From contig CP003083.1 of the NCBI GenBank assembly GCA_000306725.1, positions 1,674,001-1,738,000 on the forward strand: a stretch of DNA of 64,000 bases, written 5' to 3'. Both the position numbers and the translations under genes were made by a program. Origin of the DNA: Methanolobus psychrophilus R15. GTDB lineage: Archaea > Halobacteriota > Methanosarcinia > Methanosarcinales > Methanosarcinaceae. Shown one piece after another: positions 37,008 through 47,054 of this stretch. Every line of letters starts with the position of its first letter. The stretch's first letter is position 1. Under the pieces are notes generated by a model. It was not told where the DNA came from. It ran no database searches and worked only from the letters and a program-made list of their open reading frames with translations.

Positions 37008-37931
37008 TCATTCTGCAAGAGCTGTGCTCAGATATCTCTCACCTGTATCAGGCAGCACGACCACAATGAGTTTGCCTTTATTCTCCTGCCTCCTGGCTAC
37101 CTCCAGGGCTGCGTGAAGTGCTGCACCGCATGATATTCCGCAAAGTATCCCCTCCATTTTCGCAAGCTGCCTGGCGGTTTCGAATGAATCCTCATTGCTG
37201 ACCTGGATTATTTCATCAATGATATCCATATTAAGGACACTTGGCACAAAACCGGCTCCTATTCCCTGTATCTTGTGGGGTCCCGGTTTACCTCCGGAAA
37301 GTACAGGAGAATCTTTAGGCTCGACTGCAACTGCCTTGAAACCAGGCTTGCGGGATTTGATGACTTCCGACACTCCCGTGATCGTCCCGCCCGTACCAAC
37401 ACCCGCAACCAGGATATCCACAGCCCCGTCCGTATCATTCCATATCTCCTCGGCTGTCGTGCGACGATGGATATCCGGATTTGCAGGGTTCATGAACTGG
37501 TGAGGCATAAATGAGTCAGGTGTCTCCCTGGCCAGCTCCTCAGCTTTTTCGATGGCTCCTACCATTCCTTTAGGGCCTGGAGTGAGCACCATTTCGGCGC
37601 CCAGCATTTTGAGTATCTTCCTTCTTTCTTCTGTCATTGTTTCAGGCATTGTGAGGATCAGGCGATATCCCCTGGATGCACAGACAAAAGCCAGGCCAAT
37701 GCCTGTATTGCCTGATGTGGGTTCTATGACGACAGTATCCTTGCTCAGAAGCCCTTGCTTTTCGGCCGTTTCTATCATACTGAGGGCAATACGGTCCTTA
37801 ACAGAGCCAAGAGGATTAAAAGCCTCCACTTTTCCCACAACTGTTGCATAGCAGCCTTCAGTTATCCTGTTCAGGCGTACAAGTGGTGTACGACCTACTG
37901 TTTTGGTGATATCACTATATATTTTCCCGAT
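37008..37931 (-). CDS. cysK: Cysteine synthase, O-acetylserine sulfhydrylase (start codon problem)
   Basis: PLP enzyme joining O-acetylserine and sulfide to make cysteine. The lysine is in [12 protein letters not shown], phosphate loop in [12 protein letters not shown], and [15 protein letters not shown] is present. The conserved N-terminus ([20 protein letters not shown]) is encoded upstream of the first usual start codon, a GTG at 37838, with no ATG, GTG or TTG between an in-frame stop and that codon. The natural position of the start (before GKIYSD) is ATC at 37929-37931, preceded by AGGGGATGG. Either a start mutation, a sequencing error or a non-standard start. Follows cysE after 33 bp. 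Confidence 0.88.
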   Translation of the reverse strand: MGKIYSDITKTVGRTPLVRLNRITEGCYATVVGKVEAFNPLGSVKDRIALSMIETAEKQGLLSKDTVVIEPTSGNTGIGLAFVCASRGYRLILTMPETMTEERRKILKMLGAEMVLTPGPKGMVGAIEKAEELARETPDSFMPHQFMNPANPDIHRRTTAEEIWNDTDGAVDILVAGVGTGGTITGVSEVIKSRKPGFKAVAVEPKDSPVLSGGKPGPHKIQGIGAGFVPSVLNMDIIDEIIQVSNEDSFETARQLAKMEGILCGISCGAALHAALEVARRQENKGKLIVVVLPDTGERYLSTALAE

Positions 37932-37964
37932 CTTACCATCCCCTGAAGTTAATCAATTCTTGTA

Positions 37965-38936
37965 TCAGTGCTTCTCTTTAATGATGAGCCTTGGTTCCTC
38001 AATAATTACCTTAGTATCCGGAGGGACCGATCTGGTGATCCACGCGCTTCCACCGATCACTGAACGCGCACCAATCACAGTATCTCCTCCCAATATGGTG
38101 GCATTAGAGTATATTATAACGTCATCTTCTATGGTCGGATGTCTCTTCTTTCCGCGGATCAGCTCTCCGCTCTCATTTTTTGGGAAACTGAGCGAACCCA
38201 GGGTAACTCCCTGGTAGATTCGGACATTGTCTCCGATCTGGCAGGTCTCTCCTATGACCACTCCGGTGCCATGATCGATGAACAGCCCTCTGCCGATCTT
38301 TGCTCCCGGATGTATATCGATGCCTACTGCACTGTGAGCGTATTCTGTCATTATGCGTGGAAGTATCGCTATTCCTTGCCTGTGCAGTTCATGGGCTACC
38401 CTGTAGACTGTCAGGGCAAAGATTCCGGGGTAGCTGAAGATGATCTCATCATAGCTCTTGGCCGCAGGGTCTCCGTCATAGGCTGCCACGACATCGGAAG
38501 CCAGCAGGGAGCGTATCATGGGTATCTTCTCCAGGAAGGCTATCGTTTCTGCCTGTCCCCGGTCGATGCATTCTGCGCAGTTCTCCTCGTAGCGGTTGCA
38601 ATCATGGATGATGCTGTTGCTGATCTGCTCCGAGAGCTGCTCAAAGAGCTTTGTTATCTCACTTCCAAGGTGGTATCGCAGGTTATTCCTGTCCAGGGTC
38701 TGCTCCCCGAAATAACCGGGAAAGAGGATATCCTTGACCAGGCCTATTATTTCTATAAGTGCTTCCTTTGAAGGTATCACAGCCGCATCCACATGGTCAA
38801 AACAATTGCTGTCGTAGCAACTGTCAACAACTGAATCAACTATACGCGGTATCTGGGAGCGGTACCTGCTATCAACCAGAGATTTCAGGATAGCGCATCT
38901 TCTCTGTTCTGTTTCTGATCCATTGACCATGTTCAT
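37965..38936 (-). CDS. cysE: Serine O-acetyltransferase
   Basis: A 323-residue enzyme making O-acetylserine, longer than many bacterial forms (about 270) and of the type with an N-terminal helical extension (about 1-150). The catalytic left-handed beta-helix has DIHPGAKIGRGLFIDHGTGV, GETCQIGDNVRIYQGVTLG and HPTIEDDVIIYSNATILGG. It leads the cysEK operon. A palindrome sits just upstream of its TATA-like box, so the operon is probably regulated. Confidence 0.93.
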   Translation of the reverse strand: MNMVNGSETEQRRCAILKSLVDSRYRSQIPRIVDSVVDSCYDSNCFDHVDAAVIPSKEALIEIIGLVKDILFPGYFGEQTLDRNNLRYHLGSEITKLFEQLSEQISNSIIHDCNRYEENCAECIDRGQAETIAFLEKIPMIRSLLASDVVAAYDGDPAAKSYDEIIFSYPGIFALTVYRVAHELHRQGIAILPRIMTEYAHSAVGIDIHPGAKIGRGLFIDHGTGVVIGETCQIGDNVRIYQGVTLGSLSFPKNESGELIRGKKRHPTIEDDVIIYSNATILGGDTVIGARSVIGGSAWITRSVPPDTKVIIEEPRLIIKEKH

Positions 38937-38985
38937 TCCTGCCCTGATAAACTACTTACAAATAGATATTGGCATAGTATATTAT

Positions 38986-39006
38986 AATGTTAACGCTGTT
39001 AACATT
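38986..39006. promoter_or_regulatory. Perfect palindrome at the cysE promoter
   Basis: Arms AATGTTAAC and GTTAACATT around GCT. On the minus strand it is followed directly by a TATA-like sequence (TTATAATATAC, about 38975-38985), 40-50 bp before the cysE ATG. It overlaps the expected BRE region, where a bound factor would block or aid TBP/TFB. Probable operator of a cysteine or sulfur regulator. Confidence 0.6.
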
Positions 39007-39193
39007 CTCCGGGCACTTAACCTGTCTTTTCCTGCAATCATGATTCTTAATTCCTGAATCTGTAAAAGTCCCGACATGACCCCGCTGGCGAGGCATGCTT
39101 TCCAAAAACTGTATCCCTTCTACCCACTCTTCATATACACATTATTGGTAATCGCATTTAAGAGCTTTGAGCAGGACTCTACGATTCTGCATT

Positions 39194-39895
39194 TCACTTG
39201 ATGCAGTAGAAACCGGCCTGCATATAGGAATACCAAAGCAGTTCCACGACTTTAAAACCTGACCCTCTCAGCAGTTTAAGATGCTCTTCCACGGTTATGG
39301 GAAAATATTCCACATCAAAACGGGCAAGGTTCTTTTCTACATCAGCAGGTTCTTTTCCTAGGGAAAGCTGGAAGTTCCTAACGTAATTTTTCCCGATGGC
39401 TACGCCGCTCTTAGTGAAAGGCTTGATGTTCTCGAAAGTGATGAAAACCCCGCCTTCCTTTAATAGCCTGTAACATACAGCAATAGCCTTTTCTCTCTCT
39501 TCTGGGCTCAGATAGTGGTGGCACTGGATGGCAGTAATGATATCGGGTTTCTCCACCGGCTCTTCGGAAAACTCCTGTGAGGGTGAAGGTCCCAGAAACC
39601 TGAGTTTTTCTTCCGGAAGAAAACACAGTTTTTTCCTTGCCTGCTCCAGCATACCTTCAGAAGGGTCAAGCAGCAGGAATCCTGTATCTGGAAACTCCTC
39701 AGATGCTCTCAGTACCAGGGAACCGGTTCCGCAGCCTGTGTCCATCCATATCTTTGGCTTGAAGGGAAGGGCCCTGACGAGATCTATAACTTCCTTGTGG
39801 AAAGCCTGGTAGTAGGGAATGGTACTGACCACCCTTGCATCAAAATCCTCCGGCAGTTGAGAGGTGGTGTCATGTTGTGACTGTGCAGGTTGCAT
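39194..39895 (-). CDS. Class I SAM-dependent methyltransferase
   Basis: A 233-residue methyltransferase fold. SAM-binding motif I is in IWMDTGCGTGSLVLRASE, followed by LLLDPSEGMLEQA, and motif IV-like IITAIQCHHYLSP. Substrate unknown; the sequence resembles small-molecule methyltransferases. It stands alone between cysE and a gene pair of unknown function. Confidence 0.83.
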   Translation of the reverse strand: MQPAQSQHDTTSQLPEDFDARVVSTIPYYQAFHKEVIDLVRALPFKPKIWMDTGCGTGSLVLRASEEFPDTGFLLLDPSEGMLEQARKKLCFLPEEKLRFLGPSPSQEFSEEPVEKPDIITAIQCHHYLSPEEREKAIAVCYRLLKEGGVFITFENIKPFTKSGVAIGKNYVRNFQLSLGKEPADVEKNLARFDVEYFPITVEEHLKLLRGSGFKVVELLWYSYMQAGFYCIK

Positions 39896-40013
39896 AACTG
39901 AGACTTGGAATGGATGGATTTAAATCTTGTTCAGGTCAGTCCTGCAGAAATGCTTGTAAGAAGCACAGTAACCAAGTTAACCGTGAGCCTTTCTGGTTCT
40001 ATTTTAAACAGGT

Positions 40014-40409
40014 TCACTCCTGAACATACAGAAAACCTGCTTTCATAGCAATCTCAGCTCTTGTCAGTTCCTGTCCGAGGTAGGCTGCATGGTTAAGTGT
40101 ACTTATCCATTCGTACCTGACGATGGTCCGGTAGATGGAACGTGCATCCCGGCCTTCGATCATCCTCAGGAGTTCCTTGTCGTAGGAATAGTGTTTTGCA
40201 AGTATTGTCCTTTTGTCAGGCTGCGGTACTATCACGAAATATCCGGCACTGTCAAGCTCAAGCTTTCCCGGCTCTTCAGCCTCTATCAGAGGAACATTGG
40301 CAATATCTTCTTTAATCTTTTCGGTTTTGCATGTCTCATCTTCCACAGTTGCCACCCTATTGTAAATTCCCTTGCTGTTCTTCAATATTCTCATCTGTCT
40401 GGATGCCAC
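40014..40409 (-). CDS. DUF4346-type small protein
   Basis: A 131-residue protein. The C-terminal part (about 45-131: GYFVIVPQPDKRTILAKHYS to HAAYLGQELTRAEIAMKAGF) matches, by memory, the DUF4346 domain found in methanogens, sometimes joined to pterin or corrinoid enzymes. The start ATG at 40409 overlaps the 3' end of the next gene by 19 bases, implying coupling. Function unknown. Confidence 0.6.
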   Translation of the reverse strand: MASRQMRILKNSKGIYNRVATVEDETCKTEKIKEDIANVPLIEAEEPGKLELDSAGYFVIVPQPDKRTILAKHYSYDKELLRMIEGRDARSIYRTIVRYEWISTLNHAAYLGQELTRAEIAMKAGFLYVQE

Positions 40410-41755
40410 ATTTCCATATGTTCGGCATGCGTTTGCAGGTATGAACCCGGCTCGTAGAACCTGTCATAGAATTCAAGGTCGATATGTTGCGCCTGCAGGT
40501 ATGGCATGACGAATATGCTGGGCACGGTGCCCGGGAATTTCCCAAAAGTGTCAAAGATGTACTGGGCCTGCAGTGCGACACATTCCCTGAATTCTTCGCT
40601 ATAGCGTTGCGCGCTGCTGCGAACCCCCGAAGTGTCCTTGTAGTAGCCTGGCGTCTGTGGATTGAAAGGTCCTCCGGGACCAAACTTCCTTTCAGCGAGG
40701 GCATCCACCGCCTCACTCATATTTTTATAATGGGGAGGGGTGTATCCTTCAAAAACGCCAGGCAGACCTGTCGGGTTTGGCAGGGACCAGCGTTCATCTG
40801 TATCGTACCTGAATCCAAGTCCTTTCACTTCAGGAGCACCGCTTGCTCCCAGGACTGAGAACGGGTCCAGACCATCAAACATCCACCCACCAAGTCCCAT
40901 GGCCTGCAGCATAAGCATTCCTGCATAGCAGGAAGTGGAGAGTTCTGCTGTCACCTCTGACAGGGACCACATCTCCAGGAAAGTGAGAGGATAGGGATTC
41001 TCCACATCCACAAGGTCTGCATACTGCCTGATACCCTCTATTTCGTTCCCGTGAACATCGTCATAAAAACATATGCCGTTCTGGACATAGTAACATATAC
41101 CTGCCAGTACATGCTGGGACAGGTCCCCCACAGGGATTACCAGTGTTGTTCCCGGATGATTGGCTACCCAGGTGTTGTGTGCTTCCATATGGGGCACTTG
41201 CAGAGGCAACTGTAACCGGGTGTTACTCAGTTTATGTACCCTGCTGCGGGTAGATTGAAGAATTTCTTCCAGCTCGAGCTTCCCCTCTTTGCTCCTTGAT
41301 CCAGATGCCGATGCGTCGCGGTTCTCCAGGAAATAAACTCCGTTATCGTCTGTAAAGAACAGCTCGCTTGTATGGAAACCGGCAGCCGATGGAAACGTTC
41401 GTCCTCCTGCGCTGCATGCATAGTTTGACAGATAGGGAGCATATCTTTCGCCCCTCATGATCAGGTTATGCCAGCCCGTGTTGCCTCCCATGGCGGTCAG
41501 GATAGTCATCTGTTCCAGTTCCGAGAGTGGTTCAGGTCTGTGGCTTGAAGTGTATTTGAAATAGCCGTCCGGAATCGAGGCACCCATGAAAAATCTTCTT
41601 GCTCTTCGCCCGAGCAGGGCATCCACCAGTGTAAATTGCTTTATCTTCTCAAACCCTGGTGGAAGGTCTTTCATTTCTCCCACTATCATTTCCCCCTCAT
41701 ATTCACTATCCGGGAATTCCTCTTCAGGTAATCCTATCCGGATGTTCATTATCAA
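40391..41755 (-). CDS. Uncharacterised protein with nitroreductase-like features
   Basis: A 454-residue soluble protein. The segments LLGRRARRFFMGASIPDG near 48-65 and CYAGMLMLQAMGLGGWMFDG near 275 resemble the FMN-binding parts of nitroreductases, including SagB-like ones, but I cannot place it firmly. Several Trp/Tyr-rich stretches (GWHNLIMRGERYAPYLSNYA) are present. It overlaps the DUF4346-type gene by 19 bases, and the pair may form one pathway. A flavin oxidoreductase is the best guess. Confidence 0.6.
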   Translation of the reverse strand: MIMNIRIGLPEEEFPDSEYEGEMIVGEMKDLPPGFEKIKQFTLVDALLGRRARRFFMGASIPDGYFKYTSSHRPEPLSELEQMTILTAMGGNTGWHNLIMRGERYAPYLSNYACSAGGRTFPSAAGFHTSELFFTDDNGVYFLENRDASASGSRSKEGKLELEEILQSTRSRVHKLSNTRLQLPLQVPHMEAHNTWVANHPGTTLVIPVGDLSQHVLAGICYYVQNGICFYDDVHGNEIEGIRQYADLVDVENPYPLTFLEMWSLSEVTAELSTSCYAGMLMLQAMGLGGWMFDGLDPFSVLGASGAPEVKGLGFRYDTDERWSLPNPTGLPGVFEGYTPPHYKNMSEAVDALAERKFGPGGPFNPQTPGYYKDTSGVRSSAQRYSEEFRECVALQAQYIFDTFGKFPGTVPSIFVMPYLQAQHIDLEFYDRFYEPGSYLQTHAEHMEMWHPDR

Positions 41756-41934
41756 CTTTGGCAGCCAAATGACATAAGTTTTCTTATCTTATTTTACCGA
41801 TAACAATTGAAATCAAAAAAGGGCTTTGTAGCGAGTCTTAAAAAGACGAGGGATTTAAAAAGTAAACTATATCCGAAATTGTCCCTGAATGAGATAGTTA
41901 ATCATCATTCTGCCCGTTCTCTGTCTTTTGCGCT

Positions 41935-42375
41935 TTATGGAATGACAAGCACCGGTTTTTTTGCATGCCTTACCACATTTTCTGCGACACTGCCAAGCAG
42001 GATATGACCGAGTCCCGTTATTCCCAGCGTCCCCATCACTATGAGGTCTATATCGTTCTGCGCGGCAAAATCCACGATGCCATCTGTAGGAGTTTTACCG
42101 TCAATGATCACAGGCTCCACTACGACACCTTCTTTTCTGCCTATGTCCACCACATGGTCGGTAGCCTTCTTACCTACATCCCTTTGGTGACTTTCCAGTG
42201 CCTTTGACCACATTTCGCCGCGCATAGCAAGAGCAACGCCTGACGGTGGAATAACATAAAGGGCACTGACTTTAGCACCGTTGGATCTTGCAAGTTCAAT
42301 ACCCCATTCTACCGCATTCTTCACGTTCTCAGAGCCATCTGTAGCTACCACTATCTTTTTTATTTTTGTACTCAT
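41935..42375 (-). CDS. Universal stress protein (UspA family)
   Basis: A 146-residue single USP domain. It starts KIVVATDGSENVKNAVEWGI and ends with the ATP-binding GTLGITGLGHILLGSVAENV, the GX2GX9GS pattern. ATG at 42375 is chosen; an in-frame ATG 102 bases upstream would add unrelated residues. Divergent from the UPF0182 gene. Confidence 0.9.
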   Translation of the reverse strand: MSTKIKKIVVATDGSENVKNAVEWGIELARSNGAKVSALYVIPPSGVALAMRGEMWSKALESHQRDVGKKATDHVVDIGRKEGVVVEPVIIDGKTPTDGIVDFAAQNDIDLIVMGTLGITGLGHILLGSVAENVVRHAKKPVLVIP

Positions 42376-42594
42376 ACATATGCCCCAATAATAATTAGGT
42401 CCGGCTGCATATATGTTTTTGGTAAGTTTTTGATCTGAGCTGGGATAAGTGAATGTGAAGAAAGCAACAGATTTCACGCCATATTGCCAGGGTTGCAGGG
42501 AAAGACTTTAGTGTAAAATGCCCCCCTGATAAAGGAAGGGACTAAAATCCCTGTTTAAGGCTGATAATTAATTACTGATCTGTGTGGTAAACTG

Positions 42595-45306
42595 ATGTTC
42601 TCAAAAACAAAATATACTCTGCTTGCACTGGCAGCGATCTTTTTTGGTATTGGTCCCGGGATGGGTTATTTCACTGAATACCTCTGGTTTGATATGACTG
42701 GATATCTGTCTGTCTTTTTAACCGTTCTGAGCTGGAAAGTATTGATATTTCTGGCAAGCTTCTTGCTGATATTCATATTCATTTATTTGAATATACATTT
42801 AGCACGGACATTTACAAAGAATGCCCTGGGTGAAAGCAAATATAAATATACTGATACCGATGGACTAATTATGCCAGCAGCGATCATACTATCGCTGATA
42901 TTCGGCCTGTATCTGAGCAATCAATGGGAGACAATCCTCCTATATTTGAATATGGCGCCAACAGGCATGGAGGACCCTATCTTTTTCAGAGACGTTTCAT
43001 TTTATTTATTCCAGCTTCCTTTAATGGAACTGGTCAAAAACATATCACTTTCACTTACAACTTTAGCCCTGATACTTGCCGGGATCATCTATCTGGACAA
43101 GCTGGAGCATATACTGAGCCCGCAATACACCATAGATTCCTCTGAATATGTGACAAATGATAGTGACCTGGCAGAACTGATGGACAGGGTCCCTGCCAAG
43201 GTGCTCATGCACATTTCAGTGCTTCTGGGGCTCATTCTTGCAATAATAGCTTTCAGTTTTTACCTGAGCAGATTCGAGATATTATTTTCACAACAGGGCG
43301 TCGTAACAGGTGCAGGATATACAGATGTCCATGTAAGGTTACCTCTGCTCACCATAACGTCACTGGCTTGCGTTATAGCAGCAGTGGGACTTATAGTAAA
43401 TACCAGATTGAGAAATATCAAGATCTCATTGCTGGGAATCAGTGCAGTTGTGATCATGATCCTTCTTACCTCCTTTGCCCCTGCGGCCTATCAGCAGATC
43501 AAGGTAGAGCCTACTGAACTCCAGCTGGAGGAGCCTTATCTCTTATACAATATCGAATATACCAGGGCAGGTTTTGGACTTTCGGATATCGATGTAAGAC
43601 CTTTTGATTATAACCCTGAACTTACCCGCTCTGCGGTTGCAAATAATGAGGACGTCATCTCGAATATCAGGATATGGGATGAGCGGGCTCTTCAGAATAC
43701 ATACAGGCAAACCCAGCAGATAAGGACATATTATGAGTTCAATGACGTGGATACGGACAGGTACTACGTTAATGGGGAATACAGGCAGTTCATGATATCT
43801 GTCAGGGAAATGGACATAACTCATCTTGATCCTTCAGCCAGAACCTGGGTGAATGAACGGCTTGTCTATACCCATGGATTCGGGGCAGTAATGAACAGTG
43901 TCAGCGAAAAAACAGATGACGGAAGGCCCGAGCTTGTTCTGCGGGACATACCACCGCAGGGTGACTTCGATCTCGCAAATCCCAGGATCTACTATGGAGA
44001 ACTGACAAGGGATTACAAGATCGTAAATAGCGGATTAGAAGAGCTTGACTATCCCAGTGCAGCAGGGAACGTATATGCCAGGTACGAGGGGAAAGGTGGA
44101 GTACAGCTGGATTCCATATTCAAGAGACTGGCATATGCGATACGTTTTGGAGATGTGAACTTCATACTGAGCCAGTATATGACAGAGGAAAGCCGCGTTA
44201 TGTATGACCAGCAGATAAACCAGAGGGCTCACAAGATCGCTCCGTTCCTGGTGTATGAAAGTGAGCCTTACCCAGTGATATATGATGGCAAGATATTCTG
44301 GATCATTGATGCGTATACTGTATCCGATAAATTCCCATATTCAGAGAAATACAGGGTTGGAGCCGGTGAACTCAACTATATCCGCAATTCGGTCAAGGTG
44401 GTTATTGATGCCTATGGCGGCACTGTGGATTATTATGCAATGGATGATGAGCCTCTTATCAATGCATATTCCAGGATATTCCCGGACCTTTTCAAAAATT
44501 ATGAAGAAATGCCTGATGGTCTTAAACAGCACATAAGATACCCGAAGGAATATTTCAGGGTCCAGATGGACATCTACCGGAACTATCATATGACAAATGT
44601 CGAGACCTTCTACAATAAAGAGGATGCATGGCAGATCCCAAGGGAATATTACCGTGGAAGCACAATACCTGTGGACCCATATTACATCATGACAAGGCTT
44701 CCTGAAGGAGAAGGTGTTGAGTATATACTTATGCAGCCGTTCACGCCAAGGAACAGGCAGAATATGATCTCATGGATCGCTGCAAGGTGTGACGGACCAA
44801 ATTACGGGGAGCTGATACATTACGAATTCCCAAAGGACAGGATGATATACGGACCAAACCAGATAGAATCCAGGATAGACCAGGACCCGCATATATCGGA
44901 ATTGTTCACACTCTGGGGACAGCAGGGATCCAGTGTGATCCGGGGGAATCTGCTTGTGGTTCCTCTTGACAACTCAATACTTTACATTGAGCCGGTGTTC
45001 ATAAGTGCAGATGAGGGCGAGATCCCTGAACTGAGAAGGGTGATAGTATCTTCCGGAGAAACTGTCTATATGGGCCTTGACCTGGTCACATCCCTGCAGG
45101 TGCTGCTCCGGGGTGAAGCTGTCGATTACGACAGAGAACCCGTATATGTGTCAGAGGACGCAAGAGAACTGGCAGAAAGGGCGCTTGAGCATTATAACAA
45201 TGCGCAGGGTCATTTAAGTAATGGTGACTGGGCGGGATACGGACAGGAAATGGAACAGGTGTACACTCTGCTTGAACAGATATCGCAGAGTGTGGCAGAG
45301 AGCTGA
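42595..45306 (+). CDS. UPF0182-family large membrane protein
   Basis: A 903-residue protein with seven hydrophobic segments in the first 310 residues, followed by a long extracytoplasmic part of about 590 residues rich in Tyr and acidic residues. This architecture and stretches such as YLWFDMTGYLSVFLTVLSWK, AYQQIKVEPTELQLEEPYL and NIRIWDERALQNTYRQTQQI fit the UPF0182 (COG1615) family. Function is unknown. Starts at ATG 42595 after TGGTAA. A mild Glu/Gln-rich helical tail ends the protein. Confidence 0.88.
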   Translation: MFSKTKYTLLALAAIFFGIGPGMGYFTEYLWFDMTGYLSVFLTVLSWKVLIFLASFLLIFIFIYLNIHLARTFTKNALGESKYKYTDTDGLIMPAAIILSLIFGLYLSNQWETILLYLNMAPTGMEDPIFFRDVSFYLFQLPLMELVKNISLSLTTLALILAGIIYLDKLEHILSPQYTIDSSEYVTNDSDLAELMDRVPAKVLMHISVLLGLILAIIAFSFYLSRFEILFSQQGVVTGAGYTDVHVRLPLLTITSLACVIAAVGLIVNTRLRNIKISLLGISAVVIMILLTSFAPAAYQQIKVEPTELQLEEPYLLYNIEYTRAGFGLSDIDVRPFDYNPELTRSAVANNEDVISNIRIWDERALQNTYRQTQQIRTYYEFNDVDTDRYYVNGEYRQFMISVREMDITHLDPSARTWVNERLVYTHGFGAVMNSVSEKTDDGRPELVLRDIPPQGDFDLANPRIYYGELTRDYKIVNSGLEELDYPSAAGNVYARYEGKGGVQLDSIFKRLAYAIRFGDVNFILSQYMTEESRVMYDQQINQRAHKIAPFLVYESEPYPVIYDGKIFWIIDAYTVSDKFPYSEKYRVGAGELNYIRNSVKVVIDAYGGTVDYYAMDDEPLINAYSRIFPDLFKNYEEMPDGLKQHIRYPKEYFRVQMDIYRNYHMTNVETFYNKEDAWQIPREYYRGSTIPVDPYYIMTRLPEGEGVEYILMQPFTPRNRQNMISWIAARCDGPNYGELIHYEFPKDRMIYGPNQIESRIDQDPHISELFTLWGQQGSSVIRGNLLVVPLDNSILYIEPVFISADEGEIPELRRVIVSSGETVYMGLDLVTSLQVLLRGEAVDYDREPVYVSEDARELAERALEHYNNAQGHLSNGDWAGYGQEMEQVYTLLEQISQSVAES

Positions 45307-45698
45307 TTAGGGTTTTGTTCCCGGTCGGACGGAAAAGGGCTGGCAGTGCCAGAGGAAGATTCATATCTTCCGGTATACAGGGGGCTTTGTGCTCCCCTGT
45401 ATCTTCCGCTGATCCCTGGAGCATATTGGCTCTGTGGAAATACTCCTGAGATACCCCGTATTGATAAAAGCAACCACGAAGGACACGTATACACAGAGCT
45501 TCGGCGGATTGTCTTTATATTGTTCCGGGTTTTCATTCTCTTTGCTTTGTGAGCTGTGGTTTAATGAGTGAAATACAGGTTCTACAGCATTCTTTATACC
45601 AAGTCCTTGTCTGTGCTGCAGGGTGTGCAGCTCCTTTTAAACTACCAGCTCCCCCAATTGCACACCTCAGATTTACTCCCCAGGCTCCTGGTATCATG
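45307..45698. other. Intergenic region with a hairpin and a degenerate ACCACGAAGG repeat
   Basis: No gene. A perfect nine-base hairpin (ATACAGGGG at 45375-45383, CCCCTGTAT at 45394-45402) could end the UPF0182 message, though no T-run follows. Around 45472-45562 an AACCACGAAGGACACG word and a later CTTTGTGAGCTGTGGTT form a loose inverted repeat, related to that at 47264-47340. The remainder, pyrimidine-rich from 45640, shows no clear feature. Confidence 0.5.
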
Positions 45699-47054
45699 TC
45701 ATGTATCAGGGTCTGCGTGACTTTGGTAACCTATCGGATCAATACCTTCCGGATTTCCTTTTGTACCATTTTCCCCTTTTGCAGCTGCAATATGTTTGGT
45801 GAGCTGATATTTGAAATTGGAAGCGTTGCCTTTCTCCGCTTCATGCAGTGAATTCCACAACTCATCCAGGTCCTTGTCGTGTAAATCGATGATATTCGCA
45901 AATGTCTCAAAGGGTTTTAGCGTTTTCATTGCTTCAAGGCGCTGCTGCGGATTTTCCATATCGGAGCCACTTAGCCTGAGCAGAGCAACATTGAATTCCG
46001 AGGCAAATGCTATTAAACCGTTTTTTGCGATGAATTCCCCGAATTCCATGTCTGCCTCTACCTGAAGTTCTTTATGCTTTCTATCCGGGTCTATGGATTT
46101 AAGCGGACGGAATGAACTTATAATGGACCTGAGTATCTCAAGGTCTTTTTCCAGGCCAGGATCGGTTGCTTCAGGCAGTGACGGATAGTTCATTACCAGA
46201 AGATAGTCTTGGAGCTCACCTTCAATGCCGATTATGACCAGATTGCTGTTCACACTTGTATCTTCTATGCCGTTAACTATGGCATTCTCTATTTCCTGGC
46301 TGAAATCGGCTTCCATGAATCTCAGGGAACTGTTCTTGATAGTGCCTGATTTGAGGTCATGGAGTTTGAATAGGTTCGTTTTGAAGGCTTCACTGACCTG
46401 AAGCATGAAGTTATGTTCAAAGGGGAACTCTGTGAATAATGGTGGTTGATAACGCTTTACCGGAATTATTCCTATGCGGGTCGATATTGATATCTGGAGA
46501 GCACTGGGATATTTCCTACCTGATATGATCGTCTTCCCGGGAACAGGAACAATGGATGTGACGGTTTTAGAGCTCAATGAAAGGATCGCTGCGGATGGAA
46601 CGGGACCGGTGAAGAGTTTATCGTTCAAAGAGGGATCAGTGATCAGGAGATTTTCCATTATCCATTCGTCCATACTTAATTTGTGAACTGACCAGCCTTG
46701 CGGTGGTTTGTTGATAGTATAGGACCCATCGGGTGCGCCTATCTGCTCCGGTTCCAGATGATGCATTTCCTGTTCCGTAGTCACTTCCTGTGCAACGGTA
46801 AGTTCCCTGAGTCCGGGAGGGCTTATCCTCTTGCTTTCCTCTTCTTCTGTTTTCATAGACCTTACGATATACAGGAAATATACGAATATCAATGTCATGA
46901 GAACACCGGCAGTGACCCTCTCTGCTATATGCTCAGCGGAAAGCATCCACAGGAGCAGTACTGCTTCAACGACAATAAGGAAAGCTCCCAGAAGCTGATA
47001 GGGTCCCTTGATAGCTGAAATATCGAATTTTGATTTTTCGCTCAATGGGACCAT
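45699..47054 (-). CDS. Uncharacterised membrane-anchored protein
   Basis: A 451-residue protein of unrecognised family. Two hydrophobic helices (about 20-40 and 48-66) anchor it, and a soluble domain of about 380 residues follows on the side of the C-terminus. The soluble part has two sections, one beta-rich (about 110-300, containing SYTINKPPQGWSVHKLSMDE) and one helical (about 300-430). Acidic and lysine-rich tail. No motif seen. Isolated gene between two repeat-bearing gaps. Confidence 0.65.
   Translation of the reverse strand: MVPLSEKSKFDISAIKGPYQLLGAFLIVVEAVLLLWMLSAEHIAERVTAGVLMTLIFVYFLYIVRSMKTEEEESKRISPPGLRELTVAQEVTTEQEMHHLEPEQIGAPDGSYTINKPPQGWSVHKLSMDEWIMENLLITDPSLNDKLFTGPVPSAAILSLSSKTVTSIVPVPGKTIISGRKYPSALQISISTRIGIIPVKRYQPPLFTEFPFEHNFMLQVSEAFKTNLFKLHDLKSGTIKNSSLRFMEADFSQEIENAIVNGIEDTSVNSNLVIIGIEGELQDYLLVMNYPSLPEATDPGLEKDLEILRSIISSFRPLKSIDPDRKHKELQVEADMEFGEFIAKNGLIAFASEFNVALLRLSGSDMENPQQRLEAMKTLKPFETFANIIDLHDKDLDELWNSLHEAEKGNASNFKYQLTKHIAAAKGENGTKGNPEGIDPIGYQSHADPDT

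Noticed and set aside
45375-45402. Perfect hairpin after the UPF0182 gene taken as a terminator
   Set aside because: No T-run follows on either strand; kept only as part of the intergenic description.
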